Part shown: positions 1-5,854 of the stretch, in pieces
How the letters are laid out: every line of letters starts with the position of its first letter
How positions within the stretch are numbered: the first letter of the stretch is position 1
From: an uncultured Hyphomicrobiales bacterium
GTDB taxonomy: Bacteria > Pseudomonadota > Alphaproteobacteria > Rhizobiales > Xanthobacteraceae
Reading direction: 5' to 3'
Assembly (NCBI GenBank): GCA_903891395.1
Contig: CAITEM010000108.1
Coordinates: forward strand, 1 to 6,930
DNA: 6,930 nucleotides
Made by a program: the position numbers and the translations under genes
Notes under the pieces: generated by a model
Told to the model about the DNA's origin: nothing
The model's input: only the letters and a program-made list of their open reading frames with translations
The model's database searches: none

Positions 1-476
1 CGGCCATCGTCGACCGCGATAATGGCATGTCGTTGATGGAGTCGGGCGCGATCCTGATCTATCTCGCCGACAAAACGGGCAAACTGCTGCCGAAATCCGG
101 CGAAGGCCGCTACAAGGCGATCGAGTGGCTGATGTGGCAGATGGGGGGACCGGGCCCGATGCTCGGCCAGGTGCACCACTTCGTGAAATATAATCCCGGC
201 AAGGCGCCCTACGCCGAGGAACGCTACCTCAAGGAAGCACACCGGCTCTACAAGGTGCTCAATACACAGTTGGGCCTGCATGAGTATGTCGCGGACGAAT
301 ATTCCATCGCCGACATCGCAATCTGGCCGTGGATCTCGCGCTTCGAGTGGCAGACCATCAATCTCAACGACTATCCGAACGTGAAGCGCTGGTATCTCGA
401 GATCGCCAAGCGTCCGGCAGTGCAGCGCGGCTACAAGGTGCCGAAGGACATGGGTCCGATACCGATGCCGGCATAA
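1..476 (+). CDS. Glutathione S-transferase family protein, YfcG/Nu-like (5' end missing)
   Basis: The reading frame is open from base 3 and gives 157 residues before the TAA at 474-476; the N-terminal part of the thioredoxin-fold domain lies outside the window. The visible part begins at the strand AIVD and then the glutathione-binding Glu-Ser pair (ESGAILIYL; E and S are visible residues 13-14), which in GSTs contacts the gamma-glutamyl group. The helical C-terminal domain carries WLMWQMGGPGPMLGQ and HHF, then YSIADIAIWPW, the N-capping box of helix 6. From memory, the MGGPGPMLGQ-HHF pattern closely resembles E. coli YfcG, a Nu-class enzyme acting as a glutathione-dependent disulfide oxidoreductase rather than a classical conjugating enzyme. 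YghU is a related alternative. The protein is probably cytosolic. The catalytic N-terminal residues cannot be seen, so substrate and exact class are inferred. Transcription probably ends at the hairpin at 523-550. Confidence 0.93.
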   Translation, partial: AIVDRDNGMSLMESGAILIYLADKTGKLLPKSGEGRYKAIEWLMWQMGGPGPMLGQVHHFVKYNPGKAPYAEERYLKEAHRLYKVLNTQLGLHEYVADEYSIADIAIWPWISRFEWQTINLNDYPNVKRWYLEIAKRPAVQRGYKVPKDMGPIPMPA

Positions 477-522
477 GCCGGCCCATGATGAAGCCTGCGC
501 AAGCACGCAGCGTCGTGAATAA

Positions 523-550
523 AAAAGCCCCGGCACATGCCGGGGCTTTT
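523..550. terminator. Bidirectional intrinsic terminator between convergent genes
   Basis: GCCCCGGCA (527-535) and TGCCGGGGC (538-546) are perfect inverted repeats around a two-base centre; in RNA this would be an 8-bp stem with a four-base loop. An A run (521-526) precedes the stem and TTTT (547-550) follows it, so both strands give a GC-rich hairpin followed by a U tract. It lies 46 bases after the GST stop codon and 20 bases beyond the stop of the small minus-strand gene, which suits a shared terminator for the two convergent genes. Confidence 0.88.
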
Positions 551-570
551 CGTTGTGCAAAGGCAATCGT

Positions 571-831
571 TTACGGGCAGAACCAGACCGGTCCGACCAG
601 GACGCAGCCGCGCGTGCGCCAGTCACCGGGACGGTTGCCGTAACGGTGCCAGCCCCGCGGCGCCGAACCGTAGCGCCGGCCGGGCGTGAAATGCGCGGAA
701 CCGCCGCGGTGCGGCGCGGCATGTGCAGGCCCGCGGTGTGGCGATCCATGATGATTGTCCGGCGCGGCGAGGGCCGGTGAAAGACTGATCGCGGAAAACA
801 ACAAAGCGCCGGCTAGAGTGGCTGCTCGCAT
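571..831 (-). CDS. Small secreted His/Gly/Arg/Pro-rich protein of unknown function
   Basis: The frame encodes 86 residues. Residues 1-22 form a typical Sec signal peptide: Arg at position 2, a hydrophobic core (LAGALLFSAISL) and a PALA cleavage site before Ala23. The predicted mature chain of about 64 residues has seven histidines (27, 28, 32, 37, 41, 47, 62), many Gly/Arg/Pro and aromatic residues, and two cysteines (76 and 85) in the ending GCVLVGPVWFCP, which could form a small disulfide loop in the periplasm. I do not recognise a named family. The histidine content suggests metal binding, but this is inference only. No good Shine-Dalgarno is seen; the four bases before ATG are CCCC on the coding strand. 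The signal peptide and the terminator placed just past the stop support a real gene. It converges with the GST gene and diverges from the TPR gene. Confidence 0.75.
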   Translation of the reverse strand: MRAATLAGALLFSAISLSPALAAPDNHHGSPHRGPAHAAPHRGGSAHFTPGRRYGSAPRGWHRYGNRPGDWRTRGCVLVGPVWFCP

Positions 832-902
832 GGGGAACTTACTTTTTTATAAGTTTGTATGACGGCCAGCACCGCGAACCTCCATTCGCCCGCTGATCGC
901 GC

Positions 903-922
903 GGGCCGCCTCAAAGCGGCCC
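903..922. repeat. Intergenic inverted repeat (7-bp stem, 6-base loop)
   Basis: GGGCCGC (903-909) pairs perfectly with GCGGCCC (916-922) around CTCAAA. No T tract follows on either strand, so it is unlikely to be an intrinsic terminator. It lies between two divergent genes and could be an operator or a fortuitous GC-rich hairpin; nothing in the sequence decides between these. Confidence 0.35.
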
Positions 923-1007
923 ACACAATATTGAACGGACGACCGGGGCATTTCCTGCGGCGACCGGAACGTTAGGAGGCACCGGACAGCCGCCTGCACG
1001 CGCCGTC

Positions 1008-1035
1008 TTGGACTGTTAACGGACCGCGGCATAAT
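1008..1035 (+). promoter_or_regulatory. Candidate sigma-70-type promoter for the TPR gene
   Basis: TTGGAC (1008-1013) and CATAAT (1030-1035) are separated by 16 bases and resemble the -35 and -10 consensus (TTGACA / TATAAT). Transcription would start near 1042, giving a leader of about 45 bases before the ATG at 1088. The call rests on consensus resemblance and position only. Confidence 0.4.
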
Positions 1036-1087
1036 CTTGGGCCATGATTCGCCGGCCGCATTCCCGCGCCGGACCGACTGAAGACGC

Positions 1088-3184
1088 ATGGCCCAGCCCC
1101 AAGAAAAACCGGATTCCGTCACCGACACGCTGCGGCGCGCGACCGCGTTTCATCAGTGCGGCCAACTGGCGGAAGCCGAAACGCTGTACCGCCAGACCTT
1201 GACGAGCCAGCCGCGAAATTTCGACGCGCTGCATCTGTTCGGCGTGCTGATGCACCAGCGCGGACATTCCGCCGAGGCGCTGGCCTTGATCGGCGAAGCG
1301 CTGAAGACCAATGCGCGCTCCGCCGCCGCTTATTCCAACCAGGCCATCGTGCTGACCGCGATGGGCCGTCCGGCCGACGCGCTCGAAAGCTACGCGTGCG
1401 CCATTGCCGTCAAGCCGGACTACGCCGAGGCGCACAACAGCCGCGGCAATCTGCTGGTCAAGCTCGATCGGGCCGCCGACGCGCTGGCGAGTTACGAGCA
1501 GGCCTTGGCGGCGCAGCCGAACTACATCGACGCGCTGATCAATCGCGCGACGGTGCTCGGTTTGCTCGGACGCGACGTGGAAGCGGGCGACGCCTATGCG
1601 CGTGCGCTGGCCGCCGATCCAAACCGCGTCGAACTCTGGATCGCGCTCGGCCATCTGCTCGACCGCACGCATCGGCACGGCGACGCGCTGAAATGTTTCG
1701 ACCGCGCGCTAACGCTCACGCCGGACGCCCCCGAGATACACGGCGACCGCGGCCGGATTCTGCGAAGCCTCAAGCGGTTCGATGAGGCAGTCGCGGCCTA
1801 CGACCACGCTCTCGCGCTCAAGTCCGGCTACGTCGAGGCCGTGGTCGGGCGCGGCAATGTGTTTTTCGAGATGCGAGCCTTCGCCGAAGCGCTGACGGAA
1901 TACGACCGCGCGGTGGCGATGCGGCCAGATTTCGCCCAGGGCCACAACAATCGCGGCAACGCCTTACGCGAACTGGCGCGGCCCACCGAGGCACTGGCCT
2001 GTTTCGACCGCGCCGTTGAATTGCAGGACGGCTACACCGAGGCCTTCAACAATCGCGGTAATGCGCTGCTCGAATTGAACCGTCCCGCCGACGCGCTGGC
2101 CGATTACGACAAGGCGCTGGCGGGAAAGCCTGACTTCAGTTTCGCGCTGGTCAATCGCGGCAATGCGCTGCGCTATCTGCATCGTTACGACGAGGCGATC
2201 GACAGTTTCGACCGCGCCGTCGCAATCGAGCCCGAACTGGCCGAGGCCCATTGGAACAAGGCGCTGCTGTGTCTGTCGATCGGCGACTACGAACGCGGTT
2301 TGCCCGGCTACGAATGGCGCTGGCGGCGTGCCGGTGAAGCCGCGCCGCGCAACTTTGCGCAACCGCAGTGGACCGGCGAAGATCTCCGCGGCAAGACGAT
2401 TTTGCTGCACGCCGAGCAGGGCTTCGGCGACAGCATCCAGATGCTGCGCTATCTGCCGCTGATCCGGGCGCAGGGCGCGAGCGTCGTACTCGAACTGCCG
2501 GACGCGCTGATGCCGCTGCTCGGCGAGATCGCCGTGCCGTTGTTCGCGCGCGGCGCGGTGTTGCCGCCCTTCGATGTCCATTGCCCGTTGATGAGTCTGC
2601 CGCTCGCGTTCGGCACGCGCGTCGGCACCATCCCGGCCGCCGTGCCCTATCTGCATGTCGATGAAGACCGACGCGAGAAATGGCAGACGCGTCTGCCGCG
2701 CGGCGACGCTTTGCGCGTCGGGCTGGTCTGGTCCGGCAAGCCGACCCACAAGAACGATCATAACCGCAGCGTCCCGCTGGCGCTGCTGCGGCCCCTGTTG
2801 GCGGCACCGGGCTTCGAATTTGTCAGCCTGCAACGCGAATACCGTGACAGCGATCTTGCCGAACTCGGCCTTTACCCCGGCCTGTTGCGGCTGGAGAGCG
2901 AACTGGCCGATTTCGCCGACACCGCCGCGGCGATCCAGCAGTGCGATCTGGTGATTGCGGTCGATACCGCGGTGGCGCATCTGGCCGGCGCCCTGGCCAA
3001 GCCACTTTGGGTGCTGCTGCCCGCCGTGCTGGATTGGCGCTGGATGCTCGAGCGCGACGACAGCCCGTGGTACCCGACCGCCCGGCTCTTCCGGCAGCCG
3101 CAGATCGGCGACTGGGACAGCGTCATGGCGCGTTTGGGCGAGGCCCTTGCCTCCTTTGCCGCAAAGCGCCAAACCCCGGCCTAG
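1088..3184 (+). CDS. TPR-repeat protein with GT-B/GT9-like C-terminal glycosyltransferase domain
   Basis: The protein has 698 residues and two parts. Residues 11-418 form twelve consecutive TPRs of exactly 34 residues with no insertions; repeats 9-11 share the motif NRGNAL. Residues 419-698 form a domain seen in many proteobacterial TPR proteins: HAEQGFGDSIQMLRY (441-455), VGLVWSG (545-550), a segment ending HNRSVPL, and VDTAVAHLAGALAKPLWVLLP (625-645). The last resembles the nucleotide-sugar-binding segment of GT9 heptosyltransferases such as WaaC (Asp626 and His631 match the conserved Asp and His). There is no signal peptide, so it is likely cytoplasmic. A role transferring sugar to protein or glycan is inferred from fold; donor and acceptor are unknown. 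The ATG at 1088 has only a weak GAAGA before it, but an ATG at 1044 is out of frame. It probably leads a transcript including the next three genes. Confidence 0.92.
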   Translation: MAQPQEKPDSVTDTLRRATAFHQCGQLAEAETLYRQTLTSQPRNFDALHLFGVLMHQRGHSAEALALIGEALKTNARSAAAYSNQAIVLTAMGRPADALESYACAIAVKPDYAEAHNSRGNLLVKLDRAADALASYEQALAAQPNYIDALINRATVLGLLGRDVEAGDAYARALAADPNRVELWIALGHLLDRTHRHGDALKCFDRALTLTPDAPEIHGDRGRILRSLKRFDEAVAAYDHALALKSGYVEAVVGRGNVFFEMRAFAEALTEYDRAVAMRPDFAQGHNNRGNALRELARPTEALACFDRAVELQDGYTEAFNNRGNALLELNRPADALADYDKALAGKPDFSFALVNRGNALRYLHRYDEAIDSFDRAVAIEPELAEAHWNKALLCLSIGDYERGLPGYEWRWRRAGEAAPRNFAQPQWTGEDLRGKTILLHAEQGFGDSIQMLRYLPLIRAQGASVVLELPDALMPLLGEIAVPLFARGAVLPPFDVHCPLMSLPLAFGTRVGTIPAAVPYLHVDEDRREKWQTRLPRGDALRVGLVWSGKPTHKNDHNRSVPLALLRPLLAAPGFEFVSLQREYRDSDLAELGLYPGLLRLESELADFADTAAAIQQCDLVIAVDTAVAHLAGALAKPLWVLLPAVLDWRWMLERDDSPWYPTARLFRQPQIGDWDSVMARLGEALASFAAKRQTPA

Positions 3185-3232
3185 CTCTAACCGCGCCAAT
3201 CTTTCGCCCGATTGCGCTATCATGCGGGGACC

Positions 3233-3892
3233 ATGACGTCGCGCCCAAACAAAGCTGAACCGCGGCCCAAGCCGCGCCTGTATCTCGTCACGCCGCGCGT
3301 CGGCGACGCCGACGCTTTTGCGCCGGCGCTTGCAGCGGCGCTCGCCGCCGGCGACGTCGCGGCCGTGCTGCTGCGGCTGAGCGACATCGACGAGCGCAGC
3401 AAGATCAATGCCGCCAAGACGCTCGGCCGCGTGGTGCAGGATCATGGCGCGGCCTTGCTGCTCGACGGCCACGCCGAACTGGTGGCGCGCGCAGGTGCCG
3501 ACGGCGCGCATCTCGCGGGCCTCGAGGCCTTCACGCAATCGCTTGAGCAGCTCAAGCCCGACCGTATCGCCGGCGCAGGCCGGATGGAAACGCGTCACGA
3601 CGCCATGACCGCCGCCGAACTCGGTTGCGATTACGTGATGTTCGGCGAGCCGGACGATGACGGCGAGCGGCCGGCGTTCGAAGCCATCGAAGACCGCGTG
3701 TCATGGTGGGCGGAAGTATTCGAGGCGCAATGCGTCGGTTACGCCGCCTCGGCTTCCGAAGTCGAGCCGCTGGTGAAAGCCGGCGCCGACTTCGTCGCGC
3801 TCGGCGATTGGATCTGGGCCGATCCGGAGAGCGTATCAACGAAGATCGCAGATGCCGATCGTCACCTTGTCGTGCCGGAGATCGCGGTATGA
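3233..3892 (+). CDS. ThiE/TenI-fold protein, probably not an active thiamine-phosphate synthase
   Basis: The protein has 219 residues. Family marks include the first strand RLYLVTP (15-21), the ADGAHLAG segment (89-96) matching ADGVHLGQ of ThiE, GCDYVMFG (131-138) matching GADYIGVG, and a last strand GADFVALGDWIW (184-195). The usual active-site residues are largely missing. The QLRxK motif reads LLRLS (46-50), so only Arg survives. The ND pair reads LD (77-78). The Mg-binding Asp after HLGQ is replaced (HLAGLE). The serine of VSxH falls in GAGR, and the lysine of the GPxxxTxTK loop is absent. Many genomes would label it thiamine-phosphate pyrophosphorylase; I infer a divergent paralogue with another or lost activity. 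ATG 3233 is chosen over an in-frame TTG at 3212, which lacks a ribosome binding site; GGGGA ends two bases before the ATG, closer than usual. The gene lies 48 bases after the TPR gene. Confidence 0.85.
   Translation: MTSRPNKAEPRPKPRLYLVTPRVGDADAFAPALAAALAAGDVAAVLLRLSDIDERSKINAAKTLGRVVQDHGAALLLDGHAELVARAGADGAHLAGLEAFTQSLEQLKPDRIAGAGRMETRHDAMTAAELGCDYVMFGEPDDDGERPAFEAIEDRVSWWAEVFEAQCVGYAASASEVEPLVKAGADFVALGDWIWADPESVSTKIADADRHLVVPEIAV
3877..3881 (+). promoter_or_regulatory. Ribosome binding site for the Sel1 gene, inside the upstream gene
   Basis: GGAGA lies seven bases before ATG 3889, within the last codons of the ThiE-like gene. It decides the start: the frame stays open upstream to an ATG at 3703, but that longer form would overlap the upstream gene by 190 bases and bury the signal peptide. 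Confidence 0.7.
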
Positions 3893-4854
3893 CGGGTTTG
3901 CGCCGCGGCACTTGCCTTGCCTTGCTCGCGGTCGCGTTGGCCACGCCGGCCTTGGCGCAAACCAAGAAGACGCCCGCCCCACCGCCGGCTGCCGCGTCGG
4001 CCGATCCCAACGCCGACGCCATGTTCGGTGCCTTTCAGCGCGGCGCCTATCTGACGGCGCAGACCGAAGCCACCAAACGCGCGGCGCAGAACGATCCCAA
4101 GGCGATGACGATGCTCGGCGAACTTTACGCGCAAGGGCTCGGCGTCGGCCGCGACGACACCAAGGCCTCGCAATGGTACAAGATGGCTGCGGGGCTCGGC
4201 GACCGTGACGCCATCTTCGCGTTGGCGATGTTCAATTTCGAAGGCCGCGCCGGCGAACGCAATCCGAAGGACGGCGCGCGGCTGCTCGACGACGCCGCCA
4301 AGCTCGGCCATGCGGCCGCCGCCTACGACCTTGGTCTTTTGTACTTGCAAGGCACGCAGGTGCCGCAGGATTTTACGCAGGCCGCCGCCTTGTTCGGCCA
4401 GGCCGCCGAGGCTGGCAATTCCGAAGCGCAATACGCGCTGGCTACCATGTACAAAGAAGGCCGCGGCGTTCCGCAGGACAAGACCAAGGCCATGCAGTTG
4501 ATGGGCATGGCCTCGGTCGCCGGCAATCTGGATTCGATGGTCGAATACGCCATCGCGCAATTCAACGGCGACGGCGTCGCCAAGGACGAGGAAGCGGCGG
4601 ACAAACTGTTTCTGATCGCCGCCCGGCGGGGCAGTCCGATTGCGCAGAACCGGCTGGCCCGCGTCCTGATGGCCGGGCGCGGCATGCCCGCCGACCCGAC
4701 CGAGGCCGTCAAATGGCATCTGATCTCGAAGGCCGGCGGCGCCAGCGATCCCGATCTCGATGCCTTTGCCGGTAAGCAGGCGCCGGGGGTGCAGGAAGCC
4801 GCCAAAACCGCCGCCAATAAATGGCTGTCGACCCGGGTCGCATTGACGCCTTGA
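3889..4854 (+). CDS. Exported Sel1-repeat protein
   Basis: The protein has 321 residues. Residues 1-23 are a signal peptide (two Arg, hydrophobic core, ending ATPALA before Gln24), followed by a Pro/Ala-rich linker to about residue 40. About six Sel1-like repeats follow from about residue 71 to 284, each near 36 residues, with typical patterns such as LGELYAQGLGVGRD, YDLGLLYLQGTQVPQD, YALATMYKEGRGVPQD and LARVLMAGRGMPAD. Sel1 repeats form TPR-like helical solenoids that scaffold protein partners, so a periplasmic adaptor role is likely, possibly in cell-envelope or stress functions; the partner is unknown. The start codon overlaps the preceding stop as ATGA, which with the internal ribosome binding site implies translational coupling to the ThiE-like gene. 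The suhB-like gene begins 33 bases after the stop. Confidence 0.92.
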   Translation: MTGLRRGTCLALLAVALATPALAQTKKTPAPPPAAASADPNADAMFGAFQRGAYLTAQTEATKRAAQNDPKAMTMLGELYAQGLGVGRDDTKASQWYKMAAGLGDRDAIFALAMFNFEGRAGERNPKDGARLLDDAAKLGHAAAAYDLGLLYLQGTQVPQDFTQAAALFGQAAEAGNSEAQYALATMYKEGRGVPQDKTKAMQLMGMASVAGNLDSMVEYAIAQFNGDGVAKDEEAADKLFLIAARRGSPIAQNRLARVLMAGRGMPADPTEAVKWHLISKAGGASDPDLDAFAGKQAPGVQEAAKTAANKWLSTRVALTP

Positions 4855-4887
4855 CGCCAGCCGCTCGCGCGGGCAGACCCCACGCTT

Positions 4888-5685
4888 ATGCATCACTCCG
4901 CCCTGCTCAATGTCATGATCGCCGCCGCGCGCAAGGCCGCGCGCGCGCTCAAGCGCGACTTCGGCGAACTCGAGAAGCTACAGGTCTCGCTCAAGGGTCC
5001 GGCTAATTTCGTCACCGCCGCCGACAAGCGCGCCGAGGAAACGATCTACGCCGAACTGACCAAGGCCCGCCCCGGCTACTGCTTCCTCGGCGAGGAAGGC
5101 GGCCGCCGCGACGGCGCCGACAAGTCTCATACCTGGATCGTCGATCCGCTCGACGGCACCACCAACTTCCTGCACGGCATTCCGCAATTCGCCATCTCGA
5201 TCGCGCTGGAGCGCGAGGGCGCGGTCGTCGCCGGGCTGGTCTACAATCCGGCGATCGAGGAACTGTTCATCGCCGAAAAAGGCAAGGGCGCCTTTCTCAA
5301 CGACCAGCGCATCCGCGTCGCCGGCCGCAAGCAGCTTTCGGAATCAGTGATCGCCTGCGGCCTGCCGCATATCGGCCGGGGCGACCTGGTGCTGGCCCGC
5401 AAGGAAACCGGCGCCATGCAGGAGCAGGTCGCGGGCCTGCGCCGCTTCGGCGCCGCCGCGCTTGATCTGGCCTGGGTCGCGGCCGGCCGGCTCGACGGCT
5501 ACTGGGAACGCGACATCAAGCCGTGGGACATGGCGGCGGGCCTGATCCTGATCCGCGAGGCCGGCGGCTATGTCAGCGACATTACCGGTGGCGACGATCT
5601 TTTCGCGACCGGGCACGTCGTGGCCGGCAACGAGACGATCCACAAAGAACTGCTGCGGGTTCTCAAAGACGCCAACAAGGCTTAG
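4888..5685 (+). CDS. suhB: Inositol monophosphatase family protein, SuhB type
   Basis: The protein has 265 residues, the usual length for this family of Mg-dependent, Li-sensitive sugar-phosphate phosphatases, which hydrolyse myo-inositol-1-phosphate and related substrates. The metal site is complete: GEEGG with Glu69/Glu70, WIVDPLDGTTNF (83-94) with Asp86 and Asp89, and KPWDMAAG (211-218) with Asp214. KGPANFVTAADK (36-47) gives the conserved loop ahead of the first metal ligand. The alphaproteobacterial N-terminus SALLNVMIAAARKAARAL supports the ATG at 4888; an alternative ATG at 4915 would remove nine residues typical of relatives. No clear Shine-Dalgarno precedes 4888, so translation may depend on coupling with the Sel1 gene 33 bases upstream. 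In E. coli, SuhB also takes part in rRNA antitermination; whether this one does cannot be read from the sequence. It is probably the last gene of the cluster. Confidence 0.95.
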   Translation: MHHSALLNVMIAAARKAARALKRDFGELEKLQVSLKGPANFVTAADKRAEETIYAELTKARPGYCFLGEEGGRRDGADKSHTWIVDPLDGTTNFLHGIPQFAISIALEREGAVVAGLVYNPAIEELFIAEKGKGAFLNDQRIRVAGRKQLSESVIACGLPHIGRGDLVLARKETGAMQEQVAGLRRFGAAALDLAWVAAGRLDGYWERDIKPWDMAAGLILIREAGGYVSDITGGDDLFATGHVVAGNETIHKELLRVLKDANKA

Positions 5686-5763
5686 GGCGCCCTTCCGGCG
5701 CGCGCGTCACCGCAATTTCAACTCAATGTGCCGCTTAGTCGTGTGGTTCCGGCACGGCCATTT

Positions 5764-5792
5764 TTGCTTGTCACCGGTCTGTGCCATATTAC
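5764..5792 (+). promoter_or_regulatory. Candidate upstream promoter for the MotA/TolQ/ExbB-like gene
   Basis: TTGCTT (5764-5769) and TATTAC (5787-5792) are separated by 17 bases. The resemblance to sigma-70 elements is moderate. It lies in the 169-base spacer after suhB, where no terminator with a T tract was seen. Confidence 0.3.
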
Positions 5793-5798
5793 GGTTCG

Positions 5799-5826
5799 TT
5801 GGTTCGGACCCGCGTTAACGTATTAA
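5799..5826 (+). promoter_or_regulatory. Candidate downstream promoter for the MotA/TolQ/ExbB-like gene
   Basis: TTGGTT (5799-5804) and TATTAA (5821-5826) are separated by 16 bases, giving a start near 5833 and a leader of about 22 bases. It competes with the candidate at 5764-5792; the sequence alone cannot say which is used. Confidence 0.35.
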
Positions 5827-5854
5827 ACGCAGCGAAGCTGGCATATTGAATCCC

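Larger units (their letters stand above)
832..1087. other. Divergent intergenic region, 256 bases
   Basis: This spacer separates the 5' ends of the small secreted-protein gene (minus strand) and the TPR gene (plus strand). An AT-rich patch at 841-860 contains TATAAA on the minus strand (851 to 846), a possible -10 element for the small gene, but no convincing -35 lies at the right distance. A stem-loop sits at 903-922 and a promoter candidate for the TPR gene at 1008-1035. A 38-codon plus-strand frame (859-975) has no ribosome binding site and no recognisable motif, so it is not called. Nothing else was seen. Confidence 0.6.

Noticed and set aside
859..975. A 38-codon plus-strand frame in the divergent spacer
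   Set aside because: No ribosome binding site, no motif, and it overlaps the AT-rich patch and stem-loop; length is within chance.
847..1128. A 93-codon minus-strand frame crossing the start of the TPR gene
   Set aside because: It overlaps the TPR start and the intergenic region, has no recognisable family and no ribosome binding site.
1964..3598. A 544-codon open frame on the minus strand opposite the TPR and ThiE-like genes
   Set aside because: It mirrors the codon pattern of the plus-strand genes in high-GC DNA, spans two unrelated genes and shows no recognisable domain; the plus-strand products carry clear family motifs.
3703..3888. A longer N-terminus for the Sel1 protein starting at 3703
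   Set aside because: It would overlap the ThiE-like gene by 190 bases and place an Arg-rich stretch before the signal peptide; the ATG at 3889 has a GGAGA seven bases upstream and exposes the signal peptide.
3862..4896. A 344-codon minus-strand open frame opposite the Sel1 gene
   Set aside because: Low-complexity Arg/Gly/His-rich translation with no domain; the plus strand has a signal peptide and Sel1 repeats.
5684..5693. Palindrome AGGGCGCCCT at the end of suhB as a terminator
   Set aside because: It has no loop and no T tract, so it is not a credible intrinsic terminator.
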